NCBI GenBank assembly: GCA_903859815.1
Contig: CAIOOA010000090.1
Span: forward strand, 1 to 64,000
Reading direction: 5' to 3'
Origin: an uncultured Methylococcaceae bacterium
GTDB lineage: Bacteria; Pseudomonadota; Gammaproteobacteria; Methylococcales; Methylococcaceae
DNA: 64,000 nt
Shown here: positions 42,135-50,656 of the stretch, in pieces
Layout: the number at the start of each line of letters is the position of its first letter
Position numbering within the stretch: position 1 is the first letter of the stretch
Notes under the pieces: generated by a model
The model's input: only the letters and a program-made list of their open reading frames with translations
Database searches by the model: none
Told to the model about the DNA's origin: nothing
Program-made: the position numbers and the translations under genes

Positions 42135-43958
42135 TCAGGAGTTCTCTGTCCCCAACGGTGCCAGTCCTGCGAACAGGCCGGAAAGGTCGGCTAAAGCCAT
42201 GTACTCAAGTAAATGCGTTCTTGCTGTTGCGCGGGCAGCTTCCAGCGCCTTCGGCATGGGCGCTTCAAGTTCGTTGGGAACCACTTCATCGAACAGGAAT
42301 TTCAACGCCTGATGCGCCTTAGGGGTGTCCGGCGTGGAATGGATTTCCAGCCGGACGGGGTCGTTTGTGTAATCAAAATACTCAACTTGCTCGCCGACTT
42401 GGGTGATAAGCTCTGTCGTGCCTGGCCTCCAGCGGCAGTAAACGCCCAGTTTGCCGTTGGCGATAAGCAACCCGACGACATGCTGGCCGACGTGCAGATA
42501 GTTGAGGTTGACGGGGAAATATTCATCCGTGGTGAAGACCACATACTCCCTCCCCAGCGCGTCGGCATCGCGCAGACAGGCCAGCAAGTCGGCCCGCCGC
42601 CCGTAGAGTTTGTGCCAATCTGGGTTTTTGTGCAACCAATCGGTGCGGCCTTGATGACCTAAAGACACCAGCATTGGCAACATATCCACGCTAGAGAAAA
42701 GCTGTTCCCGCGTTTTCTCGATGTCCCCAGTAAACCGGCCACTGCAATCACGCACGATGAGCGGGATGTTGTAGCATTCTTCAAAGACCGTTCCGCCCTT
42801 GCCTTGCAGACCATGCGAGCTGGCATAATCGCCGTGATCCGACGTGAATACCACCACCAGATTGTCCCGTAGGGCTTCGGGGATATTGTTGATGACCGTG
42901 CCGATATGGCCGTCCACATCGGTCATCAATTGGGTGTACAGATCAAGTGAGCGAGTCCAGTAATCAAAGGGCGCGAGGGCGGTGTAAGCGCCTTTGGCAA
43001 CCGGCGTTGGCACGGTGGTGAACCCTTGCTGGTCGGGCGTGTCGGCGACACCGCCGGTCAAGTAGGAAAAAATATCCCGAAACAACAAATGCAGCTTGGG
43101 TGCCTGGCCCGCCTCGACTTCTGCTGTCAAATCGGCCTGCGACTGCCAATTCGCCGGTAAGGCGTATCCCAGTTTCGGAGGATTGCCTTCACTTGGGGTG
43201 ATGCCGTAATTGAAATTGGGGGTTTGCTGGATGTCCGCATAGGTTTGCAGGAACGCGGCCGCTTCCGTGCCGCCCCAGAAATACTGCTTATCGTGCGGGT
43301 TGACAAAGCCGACGCTCAGGCAGAAGGGCTTGTCATTGCCGGAGTCGGCACGCAGGCGCAGCCAATTGACGGTTTGTTCGGCAATCTCGGAATCGTCCCA
43401 TTCATGTACTTGGGTACCCTGGGCGGTGTAAAAAACCTCGCCGACACCATGACCCGGCACACCTAGCGGGTCGGGAACCGTCAGCCCTTCAAAGCCATAG
43501 TCTTGCAGATAAGTGTCCAATTCTTCACGGCTGGCCGTGTTAGGGTCGGGGCAGTTGGACAAATGCCATTTGCCGATCAGCGGCGTGTCATAACCAGCCT
43601 CGCGCAGTAGTTTGCCGTAGGTCGGAAAATCCGTCGATAATTGCGGCTGGGGCTGTGCAACCGCCGTGGCGTTATTCGGATTCGCCCGCGTCACCATTGT
43701 ATAAGTTTGATAGGCATATAGCCCGGTGACTAGGGTCGCCCGCGCCGGGGTGCAGTCTGATGCCGCCGTGTAAAAACGGCTGAACTTGACACCCTCCTGC
43801 CAAAGCGAATACACATTCGGCATGAACTGCCGCAGGAATTCACCGGCGTCCTCGATACCTTCAGGGAAGCCCATCGGAAAACGCATTTCATCGACCTGGA
43901 TGAGCAGGATGTTTGGTTTTGCGCCCGGTACGGCGGCGCTGTGGTTCGGTATAGCCAT
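42135..43958 (-). CDS. Sulfatase (formylglycine-dependent, alkaline-phosphatase fold)
   Basis: 607 residues. NILLIQVDEMRF (16-27) gives the first metal site, and the sulfatase signature is C69 in SDCTPARATLVTG, a cysteine to be oxidised to formylglycine by an FGE-type enzyme. GKWHLSNCPD (~130), FVNPHDKQYFW (~215) and FTSDHGDYASSHG (~373) are the other conserved blocks. There is no signal peptide, unusual for the family. ATG 43958 has GGAGAT upstream. Substrate class is not clear; choline- or aryl-sulfatase-like and phosphonate-hydrolase-like proteins share these motifs. Confidence 0.85.
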   Translation of the reverse strand: MAIPNHSAAVPGAKPNILLIQVDEMRFPMGFPEGIEDAGEFLRQFMPNVYSLWQEGVKFSRFYTAASDCTPARATLVTGLYAYQTYTMVTRANPNNATAVAQPQPQLSTDFPTYGKLLREAGYDTPLIGKWHLSNCPDPNTASREELDTYLQDYGFEGLTVPDPLGVPGHGVGEVFYTAQGTQVHEWDDSEIAEQTVNWLRLRADSGNDKPFCLSVGFVNPHDKQYFWGGTEAAAFLQTYADIQQTPNFNYGITPSEGNPPKLGYALPANWQSQADLTAEVEAGQAPKLHLLFRDIFSYLTGGVADTPDQQGFTTVPTPVAKGAYTALAPFDYWTRSLDLYTQLMTDVDGHIGTVINNIPEALRDNLVVVFTSDHGDYASSHGLQGKGGTVFEECYNIPLIVRDCSGRFTGDIEKTREQLFSSVDMLPMLVSLGHQGRTDWLHKNPDWHKLYGRRADLLACLRDADALGREYVVFTTDEYFPVNLNYLHVGQHVVGLLIANGKLGVYCRWRPGTTELITQVGEQVEYFDYTNDPVRLEIHSTPDTPKAHQALKFLFDEVVPNELEAPMPKALEAARATARTHLLEYMALADLSGLFAGLAPLGTENS

Positions 43959-44007
43959 GATAATCTCCAGTTTCGTTCGTTATTAAAAAGTCGTAGTGCG
44001 AATCGGT

Positions 44008-44031
44008 GGGCAGGCATAAAGACGCCTGCCC
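44008..44031. terminator. Hairpin downstream of the gene at 44113
   Basis: GGGCAGGC, eight-base loop, GCCTGCCC; a second dyad GTGCGCAATGCGCAC lies beside it at 44047-44061. No T-run follows directly on the minus strand, so intrinsic termination is uncertain. Confidence 0.4.
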
Positions 44032-44112
44032 AAGAACGAAACAAGGTGCGCAATGCGCACACCGGGCTGCCCGTTGCGACGGGGCGCATGCCCCGACGCG
44101 CAGATGTTTAGT

Positions 44113-45582
44113 TTAGATTGCGGATGCGTTTTGGGTGGCTGATGCTCCGGGCCACAGTATTTCGGCACCAACGACAGTTGCGAGCTGAGCGGTAGCAGTT
44201 ATCGGAACAGTAAGCCCCACGGGAGTCATAGTCACCGTTACCGTATTGCTGCTCGCATCTTGAGTAACCGTGCTTTGGTAATACGATTTGCTGCCTCCTC
44301 CAAAATGGATGCCTAGGAATGAACAGCCCCAACTTGAATGCTGCTCAAATGTTTGTTGGATCAACGAATAATTGCTGGTTGTATAAACCAGCGTTATTAT
44401 TGGCTGCTGTGAAATCAACAAACGGCTTAAAACCCCAAAGTTTCCATTTACCCCGAAATTGTATTGTTGTCCGGGGTTAAAAATATACCCGCTTTGGTTG
44501 GGCGGAGGATTCGCTGCCTCTTCTATGGGTAATGGATTCCACCACCCGGTACAAGTTGACACATTATAAGCACTAAACACCGGGGTAATAGTAGTGCAGC
44601 CATTGTAGGTAAGTGTTACCTGGCATGTGGTAAGAGACGAGTCAGCACTGAACAAGGTGGCTGTTGTGCTAGTACTTCCGCCGAAAGATAAGAAGAATGA
44701 TGAAAGACCCTGCGCAGATCCGCCTCTGCATGAAATATTTACAGTATCGTTGGTAGATGCCGTAGCGGTAAAAGTAGAAGAAAAACTACTGCCACCGCTA
44801 GTCGGCAACAAGTTATTCTGGATTGTTCCGGTTGATTCGGTAATCGTGAATTGAGGAACAACCTGCAGTTTGCCACTCGTGTCTACGGTTTGCATATAAC
44901 CGGGCGAAGCAGCAGTCGGCGGTGTTGATAGTGGCGGAACCGTGCTGCTAGCATTTAGGCGCATCTGAGATAACTGGGCATTATTCGATACTACTGCAGC
45001 TTGAATGTTGGCAACGGAACTCGTTTCGGCTAGATACGTCATCACATCGCTGACCAATTGACTGGCACCCAGAGGCACATTGGGCAACAATGCCATCGGA
45101 TTTGTGCTAGTTCGAAGTTGGTTGAGCGTAAGTCCCGGATTACCCCAAGAAAGCACCTCGGTCATGATAAAATTCAACTGGGCACTTTCGGTCGTGTAAG
45201 TTACCGGAATAGGGCCGAACAAAGCAATCTGTTCATTGATTACCGTGTTTACAACGTTAGAAGCGTTCAGGTTCGCAGCATTTAGGGCATCATTGTCACT
45301 AGCATCCAGCACATAACTTGTTGCCATTAGTACGTTATAATAAGCCGTCATCAATGCTTGGCCAGCAGTGCCTATATATCCATTTTCCTGATAACTGAAT
45401 AAGTTATCCAACCAATTATAGGTAGCCGCATTAAAATTGGTTCCTGATTGCCAGAACCAAGGGAAATCACCCAAGTTGCCTTCATCTACTGGATATAGAT
45501 GCGAAATGCCTTTTGCGGTTGCAATTGGATTAGCATCCTGCTTTATCTGGCTGAAAACCAAAGCGCTTAGATCTGTGGACAT
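44113..45582 (-). CDS. Large hypothetical protein, 489 aa
   Basis: 489 residues, starting MSTDLSALVFSQIKQDANPI. Residues 1-220 are helical and alanine/asparagine-rich; 240-489 are Ser/Thr/Gly-rich with beta-strand patterns (SFSSTFTATASTNDTVNISC) and several cysteines (CRGG, TCQVTLTYNGC, CTGWW, WGCSFLG). There is no signal peptide. It shares no clear similarity with its neighbours, but has the same style: long, cytoplasmic-looking start, beta-rich Ser/Thr-rich body, single gene on the minus strand. Ribosome-binding site GGAGAA is nine bases before the ATG. Function unknown. Confidence 0.55.
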   Translation of the reverse strand: MSTDLSALVFSQIKQDANPIATAKGISHLYPVDEGNLGDFPWFWQSGTNFNAATYNWLDNLFSYQENGYIGTAGQALMTAYYNVLMATSYVLDASDNDALNAANLNASNVVNTVINEQIALFGPIPVTYTTESAQLNFIMTEVLSWGNPGLTLNQLRTSTNPMALLPNVPLGASQLVSDVMTYLAETSSVANIQAAVVSNNAQLSQMRLNASSTVPPLSTPPTAASPGYMQTVDTSGKLQVVPQFTITESTGTIQNNLLPTSGGSSFSSTFTATASTNDTVNISCRGGSAQGLSSFFLSFGGSTSTTATLFSADSSLTTCQVTLTYNGCTTITPVFSAYNVSTCTGWWNPLPIEEAANPPPNQSGYIFNPGQQYNFGVNGNFGVLSRLLISQQPIITLVYTTSNYSLIQQTFEQHSSWGCSFLGIHFGGGSKSYYQSTVTQDASSNTVTVTMTPVGLTVPITATAQLATVVGAEILWPGASATQNASAI

Positions 45583-45809
45583 GATATATTCTCCAAGATG
45601 AAGTTTCCTACTCGTTTGGCTTTTCGGAATTCGCCCCCAATTTTTTTAGAGTGGGCTCAGGATCCCACTAATTTTCCGTCGGACATAGTTTCGCAAACCC
45701 GCCGACCAGATGCTTTCGTCTGCATGGGCTTTTCTTTCGTTTGAGCGACTATTTGTCTGATTTAGCGTTACAATGGTACTAACCATGACCCGCCTAGGAT
45801 TGACCCGCC

Positions 45810-46598
45810 ATGCATCCAGCCGCCGACATTCTGCTCATCGACGACGATCCCGCCACCGTGCGGGTATTAGTGGAATTGTTGCGCGGGCGCGGCTTCAAGC
45901 TGCGCGTCGCACTGGATGGCAAGGACGGGCATCAAAAAGCGCTGGCGAATCCGCCGGAGGTGATTTTGCTGGATGTGTGCATGCCGACGATGGACGGTCA
46001 CCATTTATGTCGCTTGTTGAAGGACGACCCTCGCACGGCGGATATCCCGGTCATTTTCCTGACCGGAAAAGACCTGCCGGCGGACAAGCTGGATGGCTTC
46101 GGGGCCGGCGGCAGCGATTACATTACCAAGCCTTACCAAGTCGGTGAACTGGTGGCCCGCCTTGAGGTTCATTGCCAAATCCGCCGTCGCTTGCTTACCG
46201 CCCCGCCGGACCCGCCGCCTAACGCCCCGGAACCGGATTCCCGCGACGACCGCCAGTTGCACAAGGCGATGGCGATGCTTCGTGCCGAGATGGCCGAGCC
46301 GCCTAGTCTGGTCGAACTGGCAAGGCGGGTGGGCAGCAACGAGCGCAGCCTGACCGAATTGTTCCGCCGCCGTTTAGGGCTTCCAGTGTTCGCTTGGTTG
46401 CGCGAGGAGCGGCATAAACGGGCTTGCGAATTGCTGTTGTCCACAGACTGGGACATGATCGAGATTGCCGCCGTCGTCGGCTATGGCAATGCCGCCGCCT
46501 TCAGCACTGCCTTCCGCGAGCGTTACGGTCTGACGCCTAGCGCCTACCGGCGATCCGCCGGGCTAGTCAACGCGAACCCCAGGCGACATGCCGAATGA
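45810..46598 (+). CDS. Response regulator with AraC-type output
   Basis: 262 residues. Receiver 1-120: ILLIDDDP (7-14), phospho-acceptor D55 in VILLDVCMPTMDG, Lys ~107 in DYITKPYQV. AraC-type double helix-turn-helix at ~160-250 (SLVELARRVGSNERSLTELF, YGLTPSAYRR). It overlaps the hybrid kinase gene by four bases (ATGA), so the two form an operon. GC content is much higher than in flanking genes, which suggests a different origin. Presumably activates target promoters on phosphorylation by the partner kinase; targets unknown. Confidence 0.88.
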   Translation: MHPAADILLIDDDPATVRVLVELLRGRGFKLRVALDGKDGHQKALANPPEVILLDVCMPTMDGHHLCRLLKDDPRTADIPVIFLTGKDLPADKLDGFGAGGSDYITKPYQVGELVARLEVHCQIRRRLLTAPPDPPPNAPEPDSRDDRQLHKAMAMLRAEMAEPPSLVELARRVGSNERSLTELFRRRLGLPVFAWLREERHKRACELLLSTDWDMIEIAAVVGYGNAAAFSTAFRERYGLTPSAYRRSAGLVNANPRRHAE

Positions 46599-49306
46599 GC
46601 TTCCCTTGGGTGCATTCCAATTTTTTCCACTGTCTCGCTCTGTTGGGCCTTTTCCTCGTAGGCACTGTTCATGCCGCCGTTCTCGACGTGCCGACGAGTG
46701 CCGAACGCCTGCCGGTCGGCGCAGCACTGGAGTATTTCCTCGACGCAAGCCAACAACTGACACCCGCAGCGGCGATGCGCGACGGGCGCTACCGGCCCGC
46801 CGGCGGCGACAGCCTGACCTTGGGCTTCCTCGCCGAAGTGTTGTGGGTACGGCTGACGCTGCATAATCCCGCGGATGCCGCCATCGAACGCTGGCTGCAC
46901 CTCGAACCGGAACGTCTGGAACGGGTCAGCCTGTTTCTGCCTACTACCGACGGCTACCAGCGCGTGGAGAACGGGCTGCAAATCGCGGTGGCGCAGCGTC
47001 CAGTGCCTGCCCGCAGCCTCGCCTTCCCGCTGCGCATCGAAGCCGGCGACACTATTACGCTGTATCTGCGTGTGCAGTCCCGCACCCGCTTGTCGCTGTT
47101 GCCGGTGTTGTGGACGCCGACCGCGTTCCAGCGCGCCATGCAGCAAGAGGATCTGTTCGCCATGTTGAGCATTGGCGCGTTGCTGGGGCTGGGCCTCTAT
47201 GCGATCATCATGTTTCCCTTGCGGCGGGACTGGGCGGCGTTATGGTTGGGGCTGGCCATGCTCTGGGTCTGCCTGTTTGAGGCGGACTATAATGGTTATG
47301 ACTATACCTTTTGGTGGCCGGATCGTCCTGAGTGGTCTTTATTGGCGGGGGGGGTGTTCCTGCTGCTGGCCCATATTGGGTTCAACCGTTTTATCCGGGC
47401 GTTTATTCCCTTCCGCGTGTTCGGTTGGAAGTGGGCCGGGCGCTGGCTGGACGGTTTGATGCTGGCGGATTTGGCGCTATTGCTGTCCCTGCTCATTAGC
47501 GCTCAGTTCCAGAGTTTCGTCACCGTTTTCCCGTTCCTAATTTTAGCCAGCCAGCTTTCCTATCTGGGCATCGGCTTGACCGCGTTAACCCAAGGCTATC
47601 GGCCCGCCGGCTATCTGCTCGCGGGCCTAGTGGTCTTAGTCATCTTTATCATTTTCCCTAGGCTGGGCGAGTCTTATGGCTGGCTGCCGTTTTCAAGCTG
47701 GAGCGCCCAAGCGGTGATGGCTGCGATCACGTATGTAGCCTGTTTGCTGTTTTTCGTCAGCAACAGCCAGCGCGTAGATTTGTTGCAGCGCGAGAAGAAT
47801 GCCGCACAGGCCGAAGCACTCACTATCGAAGCCAAAGCGGCTGCCCGCATGGATGCGCAAGTGACCGAGCGCACCTTGCGATTGCATGAGGCCAAGGAGT
47901 TGGCGGAACGAGCCGACCGCGCCAAGGGCGAATTCCTGGCGCGGGTCAGCCATGAGTTGCGCACCCCTCTGCACACGATCTTGGGCTATGCGCATTTGCT
48001 GCGCCGCGACGCTGAAGGCCCAGCATCAGACCGGCTGGCGTTGTTGGAAGAAGGCGGCAAGCATTTGGCGAAGCTAGTCGATGATTTGTTGGACTATGCG
48101 CGTGGCGAACGCGGCGGTTTGGCGCTGCACCCGGAGGCGGCTTTTCCCTATCGCTTGCTGGAACGGATTAAAGGGCATGGCACAGCTTTGGCGGACCCGC
48201 GCCGCCATCACTTTGAGTCCCGCTTTGCCGACAACCTGCCCGCTGTGGTCCGGGTGGATGCGCGGCGGCTGGAACAAGTCCTGCTGATTCTGCTGTCCAA
48301 TGCCGTGAAATATACCGACAATGGCCGGATTAACCTGTTCGTCCGGGCGTTGGCGGGGGCGGAAGCGGGCCAAATACGGCTGCGCTTTGTAGTCGAAGAC
48401 TCCGGGCCGGGCATTGCGGTAGTCGATCTTGAGCGCATCTTCGATCCCTTCGAGCGTGTCAGCAATGGCGAAAACACCGGGGGTTTGGGCCTGGGTCTGG
48501 CCATTGCCCGGCAGATCGTGCGGGCCATGGGCGGCGAATTGCGGGTGGACAGCCGCTTGGGCGAGGGTAGCCGGTTTTGGTTTGAGATTAATCTGGAACT
48601 GGCGCACGAAGAGGATATTCCGATGCCGTTTCCCGACCTCGACATTATCGGCTACACGGGGCCGTCGCGAGCAATCCTCGTGGTCGAAGACCATGTCGCC
48701 AATCGCCGTTTGCTCGAACAATTACTGACCGAACTCGGCTTCGTGGTGCAGACGGCTGGCGGGGTGGCCGAAGCCCTGGAACGCTTGGCTGGCGGGGCGT
48801 TCGACTTGGTCTTGCTGGATCAGCGCCTGCCTGACGGTTCGGCTTGGGATATTCTGCGAGCCTTGCTTGACGGAAAGGCATCCAAGCCCATGCCTGCGGT
48901 GTTGCTATCCGCCCAACCACCGCACCCGCCCGATGATTGGGGCGACGCGCCGGGCTTCGACGCGGACTTGCTGAAGCCGATCAGCGGTGCCGAGGCATTG
49001 GACTGCATCGGTGGCTTGCTCGGTTTGGAGTGGCAGCGGGCTAAAGTTGCTCCGGCGCTTGCCAGTGCGGAGGAAGCCGGACTGACGGTTGCGCCACCGG
49101 GTTTCCCGTCCGCTGCCGAGCGCGAGGAACTGGCGAAACTGGCCAGCCAAGGCGCAATCTATGAAATTGAGGAATGGCTGGCGCGCCTGCGTGAAAACCG
49201 AACGGACTGCATGGAGTTTTGCCGTGACGTGGAACATCACTTGGCCTTGTTTGATTTTGCGGGGATTGTCGCCCTGACGGAAGGCGTTGCCAAGAAGCAT
49301 GTCTGA
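46595..49306 (+). CDS. Hybrid sensor histidine kinase with 7TMR-DISM sensor
   Basis: 903 residues. A signal peptide (1-27) is followed by a periplasmic 7TMR-DISMED2-type domain (~30-165, PERLERVSLFLPTTDGYQRV), seven membrane segments (~185-395), a short coiled coil, HisKA with H452 in ARVSHELRTPLHTILGY, HATPase (N box LLILLSNAVKYTDNG ~562, G boxes DSGPGIA and GGLGLGLAIA) and a receiver with D740 in LVLLDQRLPDG. 7TMR-DISM sensors usually bind carbohydrate-like ligands outside the cell. High GC, coupled by overlap to the AraC-type regulator. The last ~30 bp and ~110 bp of flank recur at 38083-38229. Confidence 0.9.
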   Translation: MSFPWVHSNFFHCLALLGLFLVGTVHAAVLDVPTSAERLPVGAALEYFLDASQQLTPAAAMRDGRYRPAGGDSLTLGFLAEVLWVRLTLHNPADAAIERWLHLEPERLERVSLFLPTTDGYQRVENGLQIAVAQRPVPARSLAFPLRIEAGDTITLYLRVQSRTRLSLLPVLWTPTAFQRAMQQEDLFAMLSIGALLGLGLYAIIMFPLRRDWAALWLGLAMLWVCLFEADYNGYDYTFWWPDRPEWSLLAGGVFLLLAHIGFNRFIRAFIPFRVFGWKWAGRWLDGLMLADLALLLSLLISAQFQSFVTVFPFLILASQLSYLGIGLTALTQGYRPAGYLLAGLVVLVIFIIFPRLGESYGWLPFSSWSAQAVMAAITYVACLLFFVSNSQRVDLLQREKNAAQAEALTIEAKAAARMDAQVTERTLRLHEAKELAERADRAKGEFLARVSHELRTPLHTILGYAHLLRRDAEGPASDRLALLEEGGKHLAKLVDDLLDYARGERGGLALHPEAAFPYRLLERIKGHGTALADPRRHHFESRFADNLPAVVRVDARRLEQVLLILLSNAVKYTDNGRINLFVRALAGAEAGQIRLRFVVEDSGPGIAVVDLERIFDPFERVSNGENTGGLGLGLAIARQIVRAMGGELRVDSRLGEGSRFWFEINLELAHEEDIPMPFPDLDIIGYTGPSRAILVVEDHVANRRLLEQLLTELGFVVQTAGGVAEALERLAGGAFDLVLLDQRLPDGSAWDILRALLDGKASKPMPAVLLSAQPPHPPDDWGDAPGFDADLLKPISGAEALDCIGGLLGLEWQRAKVAPALASAEEAGLTVAPPGFPSAAEREELAKLASQGAIYEIEEWLARLRENRTDCMEFCRDVEHHLALFDFAGIVALTEGVAKKHV

Positions 49307-49594
49307 AATATTTTCTCAAAATATCAATGACTTGCATTTTGTTCTTGAGATGCGGGTGGGCAGGGAGTCTATGTCGGAAATTCATGGCTTTTCCTCTTTG
49401 CCCCTGTTATCCATTTTGTCTCTTCAATCGCTAAAGTCCCGTAGCGACAACCTTGACACTCAATAAGACGTGTACCGCTAGCAAATTTAGTATGACCACT
49501 TGGCCGAGCAGGTGAAACGCATCGAAAAATACACGGCGGAGCCGGTATTACGCCCGGCCTTGAATCCATACGTAATGTTAGTCATCGACAAAAA

Positions 49595-49705
49595 CCTTTT
49601 TGGGCAACCCCAAAATCTTTTCCGTGATCCCAAAAAGTTTTAGGAAGTTCCCAAAATCTTTTTGGGAACCCACCCAAAGTTTTTCCGCATTCCCAAACTA
49701 TTTTA
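49595..49705. repeat. Degenerate CCCAAAATCTTTTTGGG repeats
   Basis: Five or so imperfect units built on CCCAAA..TTTTTGGG in ~110 bp (for example CCCAAAATCTTTTTGGGAAC near 49652). They lie between the kinase 3' flank and the recJ fragment. The stretch 49307-49594 holds only the kinase-tail flank and a short open frame (LAEQVKRIEKYTAEPVL) without start. Confidence 0.6.
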
Positions 49706-49913
49706 AAGAGATTAAATGATTGACCAACTCATCCATGCCAGACAACAGCCAAGGTGAAGGCAGCTTCGCCAAGGTACGATCCAACTCGTCCGACGAGGTA
49801 AGCTCACGCGACAAATAAATGCGCTGCAACAATGGGGATAAATTTTGAAACAGCCCATTCTCTTGAGGGACAGGGCGGCGAATGATTTTCTTAAGGGTCG
49901 GGTGGTGGGGCAT
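49698..49913 (-). pseudogene. Duplicated recJ 5' end
   Basis: ATG 49913 opens MPHHPTLKKIIRRPVPQENG, almost the same as the first 67 residues of recJ (36128), then leaves the homology at LVNHLI and stops at 49698. Similarity also covers ~75 bp upstream (GGCAATCTAAGGTTCTATCG and on), so about 275 bp (49716-49990) was copied. Only three amino-acid differences are seen, so the event is fairly recent. No catalytic motif is included, so it cannot be an active nuclease. Confidence 0.85.
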
Positions 49914-49990
49914 GAATCAGGCAATCTAAGGTTCTATCGGACAGTGCCAAATTTTAACAGGGACGTGACCTGCCCGATGATTTTATTTCG

Positions 49991-50185
49991 CCTTTTTCAA
50001 TTCCATAACTTGAATCAATAGGCCGATTAAGGCGCAAACCCTGGCATCAGACAACAACATGACATTGCCCGATGATAGCTCGCGCTTAATGGCCTAACCT
50101 AGTCGAATAATATTCGATTCTCAAAATGAAGTCCCACCAGCGGACTAGATGCTGCATAGTTTCCACCCATCTGCCCTCCCTTCGG
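49991..50185. other. Intergenic region with a short coding scrap
   Basis: On the minus strand a 37-codon frame without a start (from 50097) reads ELSSGNVMLLSDARVCALIG and ends at a TAA that overlaps the duplicated recJ upstream sequence. It may be the tail of the gene that once lay upstream of recJ. The rest is featureless. Confidence 0.3.
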
Positions 50186-50656
50186 TTACAACCGTGCCGC
50201 TTGAAAATGCATAAAATCATAATTTCTTGCCTTTCCCAAACTTACCCATCCCTCATTCTCAAATATTTCAATAACTTTGGCTGGCATACTTGCTCGATCC
50301 CGGCCCCACTTAAGTTGATTGTGGTCAGGGTCTATATCTATGGCAGCACCCCAGCTATGAATACTCCATGAATTTCCATGGCGGATTTTTCTAACGTTTA
50401 TGCATCCGCCAAACAAATCCATGCGATCCAAACGTATCTTTTCCTCAGAGCCATAGTGCTGTAGGATTCCCTTCAAGACTGTTTCTAAGCTATCTGCAAC
50501 CTTAGTATGGCAGGTTATTTTCTTTATTTCAGTCTTAGGAGACCAACTCAATCTCATGGGATATGGCAATATAAGTGTTGTCTGTCTTTCTCCGACAGGC
50601 CCATAAAAAGCGGTCATAGATGCAAAGTCTTGTTTCGGCCAAGTACTCATTTCCAT
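50186..50656 (-). CDS. M15-type zinc peptidase (D-Ala-D-Ala / endolysin-like)
   Basis: 156 residues. The M15 zinc ligands are complete: H100 and D107 in SIHSWGAAIDIDPDHN and H150 in YDFMHFQ, with the acid probably just before H150 (D147). These enzymes cut peptidoglycan peptides (VanY/endolysin class). There is no signal peptide, as for phage endolysins or delivered effectors. The ATG at 50656 lies inside the end of the upstream membrane-protein gene (10-bp overlap), so the pair is co-translated. Confidence 0.8.
   Translation of the reverse strand: MEMSTWPKQDFASMTAFYGPVGERQTTLILPYPMRLSWSPKTEIKKITCHTKVADSLETVLKGILQHYGSEEKIRLDRMDLFGGCINVRKIRHGNSWSIHSWGAAIDIDPDHNQLKWGRDRASMPAKVIEIFENEGWVSLGKARNYDFMHFQAARL

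Noticed and set aside
42135-42137. TGA as selenocysteine or readthrough codon in one long sulfatase
   Set aside because: The upstream protein is already complete with its own DHG motif and the part after TGA repeats a sulfatase C-terminal half, so a deletion scar explains it better. No SECIS-like stem was looked for computationally.
45615-45647. Seventh copy of the shared AT-palindrome motif upstream of 45582
   Set aside because: TTTGGCTTTTCGGAA and a T-tract are present, but the palindrome is not kept and the distance to the start (33 bp) differs. At best a degenerate relic.
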